Of a DNA stretch of 64,000 nt, positions 9,337 through 19,282 are shown piece by piece. The stretch comes from Hymenobacter edaphi (GTDB taxonomy: Bacteria; Bacteroidota; Bacteroidia; Cytophagales; Hymenobacteraceae), in contig NZ_QHKM01000003.1 in assembly GCF_003258365.1 (NCBI RefSeq), forward strand, positions 62,001 through 126,000, in the 5' to 3' direction. The notes beneath the pieces are model-generated. The model saw nothing but the letters and a program-made list of their open reading frames with translations. It made no database searches and was not told the origin of the DNA. Each line of letters opens with the position of its first letter. Position 1 is the first letter of the stretch. The translations under genes were made by a program, and so were the position numbers.

Positions 9337-10716
9337 TTAGCCGGTGAAAGTCTGAATCAGCAGGTGGGCATTCAGCAGGATGATAACCACCGATACCGCC
9401 CAGGCCGTGTATTTCACCCACGGCCGGTTCACGAACGTGCCCATCTTCTGGCGGTCCGAGGTGAAGAGCACCAGTGGCACCACCGCAAAGCTGAGCTGCA
9501 GCGACAAAATCACCTGGCTGAGCACCAGCAGCTCGCCCGTGCCCTTTTCGCCCGCAATCAGCGTGACGATAAAGGCGGGCACCACCGCAATCAGGCGGGT
9601 AATCAGGCGTCGCAGCCAGGGCTTGAGCTTCAGGTTCAGGAATCCCTCCATCACGATTTGCCCGGCCAGCGTGCCGGTTAGCGTAGAATTCTGACCCGAG
9701 GCCAGCAGCGCAATGGCAAACATTACGCTGGCCGCCCCGGCGCCCAGCACCGGCGTCAGCAGCTCGTAGGCGGCGTTGATGTCGGCCACGCCGTGGTGGC
9801 CGTTGCGGTGAAAGGCCGCCGCCGCCAGCACCAGGATGGCCGCATTGACGAAAAACGCCAGAAACAAAGCCAGCGTCGAGTCGATGGTCGCAAACTTGAC
9901 GGCCATGCGCTTGCCTTCCTCGTTGCGCTCAAACGCGCGCGTCTGCACGATGCTCGAGTGCAGGTACAGGTTGTGCGGCATCACCGTCGCGCCCAGAATA
10001 CCGATGGCCACGTACAGCATCTGCGGGTTTGTCACCACTTCGCGCCGTGGTATCAGGCCGCCCGCCAGGGCCACCCAGTCGGGCCGCGACACCACGATTT
10101 CGTAGGCAAAGCAGCCGAAAATGATGAAGATCAGTCCCGCCACCAGCGCTTCGATAACCCGAAACCCGCGGTTCTGAAAGTACAGCACCACCAGCACGTC
10201 CAGAATCGTCAGCAGCACGCCCACGCTCAGCGGAATGCCAAACAGCAGGTTCAGGGCAATGGCCGAGCCGATAACCTCAGCCAGGTCGCAGGCGGCAATG
10301 GCCACTTCGCAGAGCACCCACAGCACCATGGCCACGGGCTTGGAGTAATGGTCGCGGCAGGCCTGCGCCAGGTCACGCCCCGTCACGATGCCCAGCTTGG
10401 CCGCCAAGTGCTGCAACAGCATGGCAAACAGGTTCGAGAGCAGAATGACGGACAGCAGGGTGTAGCCGTAGCGGGCCCCGCCGGCAATGTCGGTGGCCCA
10501 GTTGCCCGGGTCCATGTAGCCCACGGCCACCATCAGGCCCGGTCCCCAGAACGCCAGCAGCTTCCGCCAGAACGAAGCCTGCAGCCCGGGCACCCGCACC
10601 GAGGCGTACACGTCGCTCAGCGAAGGCGCCTGCCGGCGCTTGCGCCAGCCGGCTTCCGGCTTTTCTTCGGTAACCAGCGGGGCTTCCGCCGCCGATGAAG
10701 TATCAGTAGGTAGCAT
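9337..10716 (-). CDS. mntH: NRAMP-family divalent metal (Mn2+/Fe2+) transporter
   Basis: 459 residues, proton-coupled inner-membrane importer of Mn2+ (and Fe2+). The metal-binding signature of transmembrane helix 1 is present (DPGN, Asp69-Asn72), as is the helix 6 MPH motif (residues 246-248, followed by [12 protein letters not shown]). About eleven hydrophobic helices are visible and the length matches the family. The ATG at 10716 is used; a TTG at 10737 would add seven residues but puts the start closer to the operator. The operator lies 33 bp upstream. Together with the co-regulated TonB receptor this predicts a two-membrane import route: receptor across the outer membrane, MntH across the inner one. 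Confidence 0.93.
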   Translation of the reverse strand: MLPTDTSSAAEAPLVTEEKPEAGWRKRRQAPSLSDVYASVRVPGLQASFWRKLLAFWGPGLMVAVGYMDPGNWATDIAGGARYGYTLLSVILLSNLFAMLLQHLAAKLGIVTGRDLAQACRDHYSKPVAMVLWVLCEVAIAACDLAEVIGSAIALNLLFGIPLSVGVLLTILDVLVVLYFQNRGFRVIEALVAGLIFIIFGCFAYEIVVSRPDWVALAGGLIPRREVVTNPQMLYVAIGILGATVMPHNLYLHSSIVQTRAFERNEEGKRMAVKFATIDSTLALFLAFFVNAAILVLAAAAFHRNGHHGVADINAAYELLTPVLGAGAASVMFAIALLASGQNSTLTGTLAGQIVMEGFLNLKLKPWLRRLITRLIAVVPAFIVTLIAGEKGTGELLVLSQVILSLQLSFAVVPLVLFTSDRQKMGTFVNRPWVKYTAWAVSVVIILLNAHLLIQTFTG

Positions 10717-10748
10717 TAAATCAGATTCTTGACGCAAAGAAACGAAAA

Positions 10749-10764
10749 TTTAGGCTGGTCTAAA
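10749..10764 (-). promoter_or_regulatory. Palindromic operator, DtxR/MntR-like, before mntH
   Basis: TTTAGGCTGGTCTAAA differs by one base within the half-sites from the perfect palindrome at 9267-9282. It sits 33 bp before the mntH start in an A/T-rich promoter region (minus-strand TTTCTTTG can serve as the -7 box). Matching operators imply a shared metal-sensing repressor. Confidence 0.75.
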
Positions 10765-10798
10765 CTTTTTTTTAAACCCACTTAATACTGGTTTTCGC

Positions 10799-10875
10799 TT
10801 AAAAGAGTTGCTGTCGGTAGGCATTGGCCAGCTCTTCGGCGCTCAAAAGGGCAACTTCGGCAGCCGTGTAGCCGA
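10799..10875 (-). pseudogene. Possible 3' remnant of a decayed gene
   Basis: On the minus strand, bases ~10875-10799 encode the peptide YTAAEVALLSAEELANAYRQ followed by QLF and a stop. It has a helical, protein-like composition but no start codon, being cut off upstream by a stop. It could be the tail of a lost gene between mntH and the T9SS protein gene. It could also be chance coding potential; it is too short to identify. Confidence 0.25.
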
Positions 10876-10916
10876 ATTACCAGGCCGCATGGCTGCTGTT
10901 CGGTAGCGTAAGGACA

Positions 10917-10950
10917 ACAAAAAAGGCGCTGCGGAAGCAGCGCCTTTTTT
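10917..10950 (-). terminator. Intrinsic terminator of the type B T9SS protein gene
   Basis: AAAAAAGGCGCTGC pairs with GCAGCGCCTTTTTT around a GGAA loop. On the minus strand it ends in a T run 18 bp past the stop codon at 10968. The symmetry would also terminate plus-strand transcripts. Confidence 0.87.
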
Positions 10951-10967
10951 GTGGAAGCGGAAGAAAA

Positions 10968-13277
10968 CTAGCGAACCAGCTCCACCCAGCCTTTGGTCAC
11001 CGACCCGTCGCGGGCCGTAATCTGGTAGTAGTACACACCCGACGGCTGCGTGTCGCCGTCCCACTCGTTGTTGTAGGTGGCGTACTCTTTCACCTTGCGG
11101 CCCCAGCGGTTGAAGATTTCCACTTTGCTGCCGACCATTTCCGTCTGCACGATGAAGGTATCGTTCAGGCCGTCTTTGTTCGGGGTGAATACGTTCGGCA
11201 TGTTCTGCTCGGGCACCGTCACGGTCTGGCGCTTAGTCGACTCGGGGCAGGTAACGCCGGGAGTGCGGTTTGCCACGCTCAGGGTGATAACGTAGACACC
11301 GGGCTTGGAAAGCGTCAGTGCGGGCGGCTGGGTCGAACGGCCCCAGAAGCGTACGGGGGCTTCGGTAACGGCTTCGCCCTTGCTGTTTTTCACGCGCTGG
11401 TAGGTCCAGCGGATCGAGTCCAGGCCAACCGTCGTAATCACGTTGTTAACCAGCGACTGGTTGGTGAAGGTGAACACGCGCGGCGGGCGGTTGAAGCGGC
11501 TGCCGGCCACGGCGGCCGAGTCCGTTTTGAAGGCCGCCACTACCTGCGGAGCTACGCGCACCCGGATCGAGGTCGTGTCGCCGCAACCCTGCGAGTAGCC
11601 GATGGTCGGGGCGATGGTCAGGCGGTAGCGGGTGGTCTGCGTCGGGTTGACGGTGATGCTCTGGCTGTTTTGCTGAGCTGCCGGCAGGCCCGGGGCTGCT
11701 GCCCAGCGGAAGGAGTACTGCTGCAGGCCGTTGCGAACCGAGTCGGGGCGCGTCACCGAGCCGCGGATGTTAAGCGAGGTGCCGTAGCAGATAACCGGGT
11801 CGGTGCTGCTCTGGCCGGGAGCCGTAGCGGCGGCCACGGCCGTGGCAAACTGGCCCTGCTTCACCCGGATGACGATAATACGGTTCTGCACCCCTTTGAT
11901 GGGGCAGGCGTTGTCTTCGATTCGTACCGGAATGCGGATGGTGGTGCCCACCAGCTGCGGCGAGGGTTGGAAGTAGAACGTCATCACCGGGGTGGTGGTG
12001 CCGTTGCCCGACAGAACGTAGCCGTTCGGAACGATGATGTCGTCCAGCGGGGTCAGCGAGCCGGCCGGAACCGTTACCGTCAGCTGCTGGCCGGGGTTCG
12101 GGTCAGAGAAGCGCACCTTGATCTGCGAGTAGTTGCAGGTGAATACGTCAACTACGGTCGAGTCCGTCAGGTTGATCGGGTTGGGGTTGCCGGGCGTCAC
12201 GCCGGTAGCAACCGGGGGGTTCGGCACGGTGTTGCCGCCGCAGTCGATAACCACGACCAGCATGTCGCGGCGGACCGAGCCCACCTGATAGTAGCGGCCG
12301 TTGATCTTGCGGAACTCGGTTACTTTACCCACCACCACGTACTTGTTGTTGGCCGGTACGTTGGCATCGAAGAAGTAAGGCGTGAAGGTAACGCTACCGG
12401 TAGTGGCGTTGAAGAGGAACGAGGGCGTGCCCGTCTGCACGGGGCAGGAGCCGGACAGGCTGAACGAGGGAATCGGGAACGTGGGCGAGTAGCTGCCGCC
12501 GCTGCCGGTGTTCAAGGACAGTACGCAGGGCGGGTTCGTCGAAATAACCGTGATGCCCGAGCCGGGCAGGGCCTTGTAGTTCATCGGCTGGTTGCAGCCT
12601 TCGAGGGCCCGGTCCAGGCTGTATACCAGCGAGTCACCGTCGGGCTCGAACGTGGAGAAGGTCAGCGTGGTGCGCTGCTCCTTGCACACGAACGGTATCG
12701 GAATATCCTGATCGAGGTACTGGGGCGAGGTGTTGTTGATGTTCAGCTGCGAGCCCGAAGCCAGGGTCAGCTGGTTGTTCAGCACAGCCTCGAAGTACAT
12801 ATCACCGATCGAGCTCGGCGTTACGTTGGCCAGCGTCGGGCGGGCGTTTTCCGATACGCTCAGCGTCCACGACGGAGCAGGTACCAGCGTTACGATGGCC
12901 TCGTACTTGGCCGTTTCGTAGTTGGTGCGGCCAGTCGTGCCGCAGGGGTTGCCGGCGCTGGTGCAGTAAGGCGTGCCGGTGGTGAGCAGGCCGCGCACGA
13001 GCGTAGCCTGGAAGTTACGCGAGTCGTTGCCGCTGCACGACGTGGTGGGCGTACCGATGCGGCAGTTCAGCGTCAGCTGGGTGGGCGCATCGATACCGCT
13101 GCAGTCGCGGAAGAAGCGACAGGTTACCCGGTAGCGGTTCGGCTGGGCCGGCGTACCGATGTACTCGTAAGTCAGCTGCCCGCCTTGGGCATGCGAGGCG
13201 TACGCCTGCTGCACCCCGGATAGTGCAAGGCACCAGGCAGTGAGCAGCAGGAGAGAAGCGCGTAGGAGGTGCTTCAT
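10968..13277 (-). CDS. Large secreted protein with gliding-motility-associated C-terminal domain (T9SS type B sorting)
   Basis: 769 residues. A signal peptide (about 1-28, ending AYAS) is followed by a ~600-residue extracellular part with several Ig/PKD-like segments and many cysteines (e.g. RFFRDCSGIDAPTQLTLNC). The last ~85 residues begin NVFTPNKDGLNDTF, continue with KVEIFNRWGRKVKEY and end with the GVYYYQITARDGS strand: this is the gliding motility-associated C-terminal domain (type B T9SS signal). Such proteins are attached to or released from the cell surface in gliding and adhesive Bacteroidota. The ATG at 13277 gives the signal peptide. It is divergent from the giant secreted protein gene across a 277-bp A/T-rich gap. 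Confidence 0.9.
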   Translation of the reverse strand: MKHLLRASLLLLTAWCLALSGVQQAYASHAQGGQLTYEYIGTPAQPNRYRVTCRFFRDCSGIDAPTQLTLNCRIGTPTTSCSGNDSRNFQATLVRGLLTTGTPYCTSAGNPCGTTGRTNYETAKYEAIVTLVPAPSWTLSVSENARPTLANVTPSSIGDMYFEAVLNNQLTLASGSQLNINNTSPQYLDQDIPIPFVCKEQRTTLTFSTFEPDGDSLVYSLDRALEGCNQPMNYKALPGSGITVISTNPPCVLSLNTGSGGSYSPTFPIPSFSLSGSCPVQTGTPSFLFNATTGSVTFTPYFFDANVPANNKYVVVGKVTEFRKINGRYYQVGSVRRDMLVVVIDCGGNTVPNPPVATGVTPGNPNPINLTDSTVVDVFTCNYSQIKVRFSDPNPGQQLTVTVPAGSLTPLDDIIVPNGYVLSGNGTTTPVMTFYFQPSPQLVGTTIRIPVRIEDNACPIKGVQNRIIVIRVKQGQFATAVAAATAPGQSSTDPVICYGTSLNIRGSVTRPDSVRNGLQQYSFRWAAAPGLPAAQQNSQSITVNPTQTTRYRLTIAPTIGYSQGCGDTTSIRVRVAPQVVAAFKTDSAAVAGSRFNRPPRVFTFTNQSLVNNVITTVGLDSIRWTYQRVKNSKGEAVTEAPVRFWGRSTQPPALTLSKPGVYVITLSVANRTPGVTCPESTKRQTVTVPEQNMPNVFTPNKDGLNDTFIVQTEMVGSKVEIFNRWGRKVKEYATYNNEWDGDTQPSGVYYYQITARDGSVTKGWVELVR

Positions 13278-13554
13278 GTGATAAGGTGGTTGAAGGGAAA
13301 CGATGGACCTGGGTGGGTGACCGATTTGCTGCGTAAGATAGGAACAAAAGTGCCTAACGGTGCAAACCCTGCGTCAAACCAATGTTGCACGGAGCAAATA
13401 TTTTACCAGTTTTTGTCAATTTGCCTTTAAACCAGAAAAAAAGTTCCGTTAGTTTTTTCTTTTTTATATCCAGTTGATCGAATTAGCTTTAAGGGCCCCT
13501 TAATCATGCGCGGCATGAACGGTGCACCATCAACCACCCTTTAACCCCTTTTTC
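13278..13554. promoter_or_regulatory. A/T-rich divergent promoter region between two secreted-protein genes
   Basis: This gap is strikingly rich in A and T (especially 13375-13495) compared with the surrounding GC-rich DNA. It must hold the promoters of both flanking genes. A plus-strand TAGCTTTA at 13484-13491 resembles the Bacteroidota -7 box. No open frame is convincing. Confidence 0.6.
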
Positions 13555-16500
13555 ATGCGAACAACTCTACGCATGTGGTCTGCGCCTGCACCCCGGCGCG
13601 GTCTGCGTTCGTGGTGGCTGCCCATGTTGCTATGGCTAGCTTCCGCCAGCGCCTGGGCCCAGACGGTCACCATCGGCTCTGCGACCGTTCCGGTCGTTTC
13701 GCCCGCGACCAGTAGCTACCTCTACGGACCCATCTACCGCTCCGGCAACGATGCGGGCTCGACGTTCAACTACTCCCGGTACGCGCACCTCTACACGGCT
13801 GCCGAACTGGGCATCCCGACGGGAGCCGTAGTGACCGAGCTGGCCTGGCTGAAGTCGGACGCCGGTACGGTAACGGGTAACAACACCTATACTGTATGGC
13901 TGGAGAATTCGACGAGCACGACGCTGGGCACCACCCAGACCTGGAGCGCCATCAGCGCTACGCCCACGCAAGTCTATACCTCCACCACGCAGCAGGTCAC
14001 GGGCGTTGCCGGTGACTATTTCGCCGTCACGCTCAGCCAGCCGTTCACCTACAACGGGGGCAACTTGCTGGTGCTGACGGATTGGGTGAAGCAGGGCACG
14101 GCTTCGGCGGCCGTCAACTTCGTGACCAACGCCGCCACCGGTTTCGGCCTGGGCGCGGCCAACAGCGCGGCGCTGACCGGCACCACGGCCCTGACGACCA
14201 CCTACGGCAACCGCCGCCCGACCCTGCGCGTGACCTACACGCCCGGCGGGCCCTGCACCGCGCCGCCCACGGCGGGCACGGTACAGGCTTCCAGCGCCAG
14301 TGTGTGCGCCGGTACGCCGGTTAACTTCTCGCTGCAGGGCGCTTCCTATGGCACGGGCATGACCTACCAGTGGCAGAGCTCGACCAACGGCACGACCTAC
14401 ACCAACATCACCGGCGCGACCAGCACCTCGTACTCCGTCAGCACCCTGGCGGCTTCGACGTATTTCCGCGCCGTGCTGACCTGCTCGGGCCAATCGGCCA
14501 CGACGCCGGGCGTGCAGGTGACGGTAAATACGCCGACCTACGCCACGCTGCCGGTAGCCGAGAGCTTTGAAAACGCGTGGACCAGCGCCTGCGCCACCCG
14601 CGACGTGCCGACCAATACCTGGCGCAACACGCCCATCAGCGGCGACAACTCCTGGCGTCGTAGCGACGACGGCACGGCGGCCAACTGGTCCTCGACCTCG
14701 GGCGCTTACACGCCGGCGGCCAGCGCGGGCACCACTTCGGCCCGCTTCCACACCTACAACTCGGCTTCGGGCACGGTTGGCACGCTGGACCTGTACGTCA
14801 ACCTGAGCGCGGCGGGCACGAAAGTGCTCAGCTTCGACCACATCAACACCACCGGCTCGGATACGCTGACGGTGCACCTTTCCACCGACGGCGGGGCGAC
14901 CTTCGGCCCGGCCCTGCTGCGCCGGACCACGTCGGCCACCTGGTCGCCGCTGAATGTGAGCACCACGGCCACCTCGGCCACGGCGGTTATCCGCTTCCGC
15001 GTCCGCTCGGACTTCGGTACCACCGACGTGGGCATCGACAACGTGGCGCTGGACGTGCTGAGCGGCGTGCCGAACTGCGCTACCAACTTCCTGCCGGCCA
15101 ACAACGCCACGGGTGTGCTGCGCTCGACCACCATCACGTGGAGCGGCAACGGGGGCGTACCGACGGGCTACGATGTGTACTTCGGTACCACCGCCACGCC
15201 GCCGCTGGTTAGCTCCAACCAATCGGGCACCAGCTACACGCCCACCGCGACGCTGGCCGCCAACACGCTGTACTACTACCAGATTGTCCCGCGCAACTCC
15301 ATCGGCCCCGCCACGGGCTGCGTGGTCAACCAGTTCACCACCGGCAGCCTGCAGACCTACTGCAACTCCAACCTGGGCGCGTACTGCGGCGCGGGCAACG
15401 CCAATATCTCGGGCGTAGCCATCAGCAACACCACGCTGAACAACCCGAACACGACCTGCAACACCGCCAACGGCAGCGGCTACACGCTGTGGCCGGCTGC
15501 CGGCACCACGACGGGCACGCTGAACCCGGGCGGTACCTACTCGGTCAGCGTAACCACGGCCGAGGCGGGTATCATCTCGGTGTGGTTCGACTGGAACCAG
15601 AACGGCACCCACGAAGCCTCGGAGTGGACCCAGGTGACGACGGCCTCGACGGCCAATACCGCTTCGTCGGTTAACATCACCGTTCCCGGCACCGCCGTAT
15701 CGGGCCAGACGGTAATGCGCGTGCGCACCCGCCTGACCGGCAACACCAACGGGGCCGGCGACGCCTGCGCCAACTTCGGCTCGGGTGAAACCGAGGACTA
15801 CGTGGTGACCATCGCTCCGGCGGCGGCCTGCACGGCTCCGCCCACGGCGGGCACGACCACGGCCAGCGCCACGAGCATCTGCTCGCCGCGCGTCATCACG
15901 CTGGGGCTGCAGGGCGCTTCGTTCGGCTCGGGCCTGACCTACCAGTGGCAGAGCTCGACCAACGGCACGACCTACACCAACATTGCCGGTGCCACCAGCT
16001 CGACTTACACCACCGCCGGGGCCGTAGCAACGACGACCTACTTCCGCGCCGTGCTGACCTGCTCGGGCCAGTCGGCCAACTCGACGCCGGTGACGGTGAC
16101 GGTGACGGCGCCGACCTACGCCGCGCTGCCCGTGGCCGAAGGCTTCGACAACGCCTGGGTTGACGTGTGCGCCACCCGCGACGCGCCGAGCAACAGCTGG
16201 CGTACGACGGCGGCGGCAACGGACCCCGACGCCTCGTGGCGCCGCGACGACGACGGTGCCTCGGCCAGCTGGACCAGCCCGACCTACGGCATTTACTCGC
16301 CGACCTTCACCAACGGCACCAACTCGGCCCGCTTCCACAGCGGCTACGCTTCGGCGGGTACCATTGGTCTGATGGACCTGTACGTCAACATGAGCGCTGC
16401 AGGCACGAAAGTGCTCAGCTTCGACTACATCAACCTGTCGGGTGCCGACTCGCTGACGGTGCACCTCTCCACCGACGGCGGGGCGACCTTCGGCCCGGCC

Positions 16501-19170
16501 CTGCTGCGCCGGAACACGACTTCGGCGTGGGCTGCGCAGAGCATCAGCACCACGGCCACCTCGGCCACGGCGGTGTTCCGCTTCCGGGCCCGCGGCGACT
16601 TCGGCTCGACCGACATCGGCGTGGATAACCTGAACCTGCGCGTGCTGCCCGTGTGCTCGGGCACCCCCACGGCCGGTACGACCACGGCTAACGTGACGAG
16701 CATCTGCTCGCCCACGGCCATCACGCTGGGGCTGCAGGGCACTTCGTTTGCCTCGGGCCTGACCTTCCAGTGGCAGAGCTCGACCAACGGCACGACCTAC
16801 ACCAACATTGCCGGCGCGACCAACCAGACCTACGTAACGGCGCCGGTAACGGCAACGACCTACTTCCGGGCGGTGGTAACCTGCTCGGGTCAGTCGGCCA
16901 ACTCGACGCCGGTAACGGTGACGCTGAACGCGCCGACCTACGCCACGCTGCCCGCGCTGGAGAACTTCGACAACACGTGGATTGACGCCTGCGCCACCCG
17001 CGACGTGCCGAGCAACAACTGGCGCATGACGCCTTCGTCGACCGACCCCGACGCCTCGTGGCGCCGCGACGACGACGGGGCCGCCGCTGGCTGGACCAGC
17101 CCGACCGGTGGGGCTTACGCTCCGCTGTTCAGCCAAGGCACCAACTCGGCCCGCTTCCACAGCTACTACGCTACGGCGGGTACCGTGGGCACGCTGGACT
17201 ACTACGTGAACATGAGCCAGGCCGGCAACAAGCGCCTGACGTTCGACTTCATTAACCCCACCGGGGCGGACTCGCTGACGGTACACCTCTCCACCGACGG
17301 TGGGGCGACCTTCGGCCCGGCCCTGCTGCGCCTGAACGTGGCTACGGCCTGGACCAACCAGGCGCTGCCGATTACGACGACGTCGGCTACGGCAGTTATC
17401 CGCTTCCGCGGCCGCGGCGACTTCGGCCTCAACGACATCGGTCTGGACAACGTGCGCGTGGAGTCGGCTACCGGCTGCTTGTCGCCGGCTGGCCTGACGG
17501 TGGGCACCACCACCTCGACCACGGCGGTGCTGAACTGGGTGAACAGCGGCTCGGGCACGTACACGGTTGAGTACGGCCCCATCGGCTTCACGCTCGGCAG
17601 CGGTACGCAGGTAACCGGCATTACCGGCACGACCACGACCCTGACCGGCCTGACGCCCGGCACGCCCTACCAGTTCTACGTTATCCAGAACTGCGGCACG
17701 ACCACTTCCGCCGCCGGCGGCCCGGTGGTTTTCAACACGCAAATCACCAACGACGACCCGACCGGTGCCATCACGCTGACGGTGGGCACGGCCTGCACGC
17801 CGGTGAGCGGTACCAACGTAGGTGCCACCACGACCACGGCTAACGGCTACGTCAACCCGGGCACCGGCGCCAACGCCTGCGGTACGGGTACGGCTCCCAA
17901 AGATGTATGGTACCGGTTCACGACGGCCGCCAGCGGCCCGACCAGCACGGCGGTGCGCATCACCGTGACGGGCGTACCGGCCAGCCAGCTGCGCGCCTTC
18001 TCGGCCACCAGCGCGGCCGGTCCGTTCACGCAGATTGGCTGTTCGGCCAACAGCAGCACGTCGGTAGCACCGAACCTGGACCTGACGAACCTGACGCCCT
18101 CGACGACCTACTACGTGCGCGTTTCGGGCTACGGTAGCACCGACACGCAGGGGCCCTTCACCATCTGCGCGGCCCTGCTGCCGAACTGCCAAGACCCGGT
18201 AGTGCCGACGGTACAGAGCGTGACCAGCACCACGGCTTCGCTGAACTGGGGCGGGGTGCAGACGAGCGGCTCGACCTACGAGATTCAGTACGGCCTGCAG
18301 GGCTTCGCGCTCGGCAGCGGTACCACCATCACGGGTATTGCCGGCCAGACGGCTACGCTCAGCACGCTGACCGCCAGCTCGAACTACTGCTTCTACGTGC
18401 GGCAGAACTGCGGCTCGGTGAACGGCTTCAGTGCCTGGGTCGGCCCGACCTGCTTCACCACGGACGCGGCTTCGGCTACCAACGACGAGCCGTGCAACGC
18501 CATCACGGCCAACGTGAACTCGACGGGTGGCCTCACCCTCGTGGGCACCACGCTGGGCGCTACGACTACCGTGCTGCCGGGTATCAACCTGCCGGCGGCC
18601 TGCTCGCCGGCCAATGCACCGAAAGACGTGTGGTTCCGCGTGACGCTGCCCGCTGGGGTTACCTCCATCCAAGGCAGCTTCCTGGAAACGACGGCCGGCA
18701 TGGTGCGCCTCTACACGGCGGCTACCTGCTCGACGGGCTTCGTGGCCGTGGCCTGCCAGGCTTCGACCGGTAACAACCAAGCCGTAGGCCGGGTGAACTT
18801 TACGGGCCTGACGGCCGGCGCTACCTACTACATGGCGGTATCGGGCTACGGCTCGAACGACACGCGTGGGCAGTTCTCGTCGATTGTGCTGGCGCAGAAA
18901 GGCCAGTTTGCCGGCGGCAACGTCAACATCTTCCCGAACCCGGTAGCGGGCGGTGCTGAGCTGAACATTCAGATCAGCGGTGCCAAGTCGGGGGCGCTGC
19001 ACTGCGAAGTGCTGAACGCGCTGGGCCAGGTGGTACAGACGCGCACCGCCGAAGTGCGCAACGGTAATCTGCAGCAAACCCTCACCACCACTGGGCTGGC
19101 CAAAGGCCTGTACCAGGTCCGCCTGCGCATCGGCAACGATGTAATGGTGCAGAAAGTGATGGTTGATTAA
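13555..19170 (+). CDS. Giant modular secreted protein, T9SS type A sorting
   Basis: 1871 residues from ATG 13555, which gives a signal peptide ending SASAWAQ at about residue 36. Modules, in order: an N-terminal beta domain (40-230); three copies of a ~272-residue unit made of an Ig-like domain (with TYQWQSSTNGTTYTNI) plus a jelly-roll/MAM-like domain (with LTVHLSTDGGATFGPALLR), at nt 14254-15066, 15829-16650 and 16654-17475; a fibronectin-III-like and a GEVED domain between copies 1 and 2 (VWFDWNQNGTHEASEW, GSGETEDYVV); two more fibronectin III domains alternating with NDEPC...APKDVWFRVT domains; and a C-terminal type A sorting domain (NIFPNPVAGG ... GLYQVRLRIG). No catalytic domain is seen; probably an adhesin or surface-layer protein. 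Confidence 0.92.
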   Translation: MRTTLRMWSAPAPRRGLRSWWLPMLLWLASASAWAQTVTIGSATVPVVSPATSSYLYGPIYRSGNDAGSTFNYSRYAHLYTAAELGIPTGAVVTELAWLKSDAGTVTGNNTYTVWLENSTSTTLGTTQTWSAISATPTQVYTSTTQQVTGVAGDYFAVTLSQPFTYNGGNLLVLTDWVKQGTASAAVNFVTNAATGFGLGAANSAALTGTTALTTTYGNRRPTLRVTYTPGGPCTAPPTAGTVQASSASVCAGTPVNFSLQGASYGTGMTYQWQSSTNGTTYTNITGATSTSYSVSTLAASTYFRAVLTCSGQSATTPGVQVTVNTPTYATLPVAESFENAWTSACATRDVPTNTWRNTPISGDNSWRRSDDGTAANWSSTSGAYTPAASAGTTSARFHTYNSASGTVGTLDLYVNLSAAGTKVLSFDHINTTGSDTLTVHLSTDGGATFGPALLRRTTSATWSPLNVSTTATSATAVIRFRVRSDFGTTDVGIDNVALDVLSGVPNCATNFLPANNATGVLRSTTITWSGNGGVPTGYDVYFGTTATPPLVSSNQSGTSYTPTATLAANTLYYYQIVPRNSIGPATGCVVNQFTTGSLQTYCNSNLGAYCGAGNANISGVAISNTTLNNPNTTCNTANGSGYTLWPAAGTTTGTLNPGGTYSVSVTTAEAGIISVWFDWNQNGTHEASEWTQVTTASTANTASSVNITVPGTAVSGQTVMRVRTRLTGNTNGAGDACANFGSGETEDYVVTIAPAAACTAPPTAGTTTASATSICSPRVITLGLQGASFGSGLTYQWQSSTNGTTYTNIAGATSSTYTTAGAVATTTYFRAVLTCSGQSANSTPVTVTVTAPTYAALPVAEGFDNAWVDVCATRDAPSNSWRTTAAATDPDASWRRDDDGASASWTSPTYGIYSPTFTNGTNSARFHSGYASAGTIGLMDLYVNMSAAGTKVLSFDYINLSGADSLTVHLSTDGGATFGPALLRRNTTSAWAAQSISTTATSATAVFRFRARGDFGSTDIGVDNLNLRVLPVCSGTPTAGTTTANVTSICSPTAITLGLQGTSFASGLTFQWQSSTNGTTYTNIAGATNQTYVTAPVTATTYFRAVVTCSGQSANSTPVTVTLNAPTYATLPALENFDNTWIDACATRDVPSNNWRMTPSSTDPDASWRRDDDGAAAGWTSPTGGAYAPLFSQGTNSARFHSYYATAGTVGTLDYYVNMSQAGNKRLTFDFINPTGADSLTVHLSTDGGATFGPALLRLNVATAWTNQALPITTTSATAVIRFRGRGDFGLNDIGLDNVRVESATGCLSPAGLTVGTTTSTTAVLNWVNSGSGTYTVEYGPIGFTLGSGTQVTGITGTTTTLTGLTPGTPYQFYVIQNCGTTTSAAGGPVVFNTQITNDDPTGAITLTVGTACTPVSGTNVGATTTTANGYVNPGTGANACGTGTAPKDVWYRFTTAASGPTSTAVRITVTGVPASQLRAFSATSAAGPFTQIGCSANSSTSVAPNLDLTNLTPSTTYYVRVSGYGSTDTQGPFTICAALLPNCQDPVVPTVQSVTSTTASLNWGGVQTSGSTYEIQYGLQGFALGSGTTITGIAGQTATLSTLTASSNYCFYVRQNCGSVNGFSAWVGPTCFTTDAASATNDEPCNAITANVNSTGGLTLVGTTLGATTTVLPGINLPAACSPANAPKDVWFRVTLPAGVTSIQGSFLETTAGMVRLYTAATCSTGFVAVACQASTGNNQAVGRVNFTGLTAGATYYMAVSGYGSNDTRGQFSSIVLAQKGQFAGGNVNIFPNPVAGGAELNIQISGAKSGALHCEVLNALGQVVQTRTAEVRNGNLQQTLTTTGLAKGLYQVRLRIGNDVMVQKVMVD
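14254..17475 (+). repeat. Three ~0.82-kb in-frame repeats inside the giant secreted protein gene
   Basis: Units 14254-15066, 15829-16650 and 16654-17475 encode the same Ig-like plus jelly-roll module. Copies 2 and 3 are adjacent; copy 1 is separated by a fibronectin/GEVED insertion. Long stretches are identical at the DNA level, for example around CAGTGGCAGAGCTCGACCAA (near 14370, 15943 and 16768), which suggests recent duplication or ongoing gene conversion. Confidence 0.85.
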
Positions 19171-19191
19171 GAAAACCGGATATTTATTGAA

Positions 19192-19226
19192 AAGACAGCA
19201 ACGGCCTCCGTTGCTGTCTTTTTTTT
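19192..19226 (+). terminator. Intrinsic terminator of the giant secreted protein gene
   Basis: AAGACAGCAACGG pairs with CCGTTGCTGTCTT around a 3-base loop and is followed by a run of T; it starts 21 bp past the stop. Confidence 0.92.
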
Positions 19227-19282
19227 GTGTTTATTGACCAGCCCACCTCCCGCGCTCATTCAACCCTAACCACCTAATCTCA

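Noticed and set aside
13636-19077. A 5.4-kb open frame on the minus strand, antisense to the giant secreted protein gene
   Set aside because: Composition is Arg/Gly/Val-rich with no domain, and it mirrors the Thr/Ser/Ala/Gly-rich codons of the sense gene. Repeats of the sense gene reappear in it as low-complexity repeats. This is a known shadow effect in GC-rich genes.
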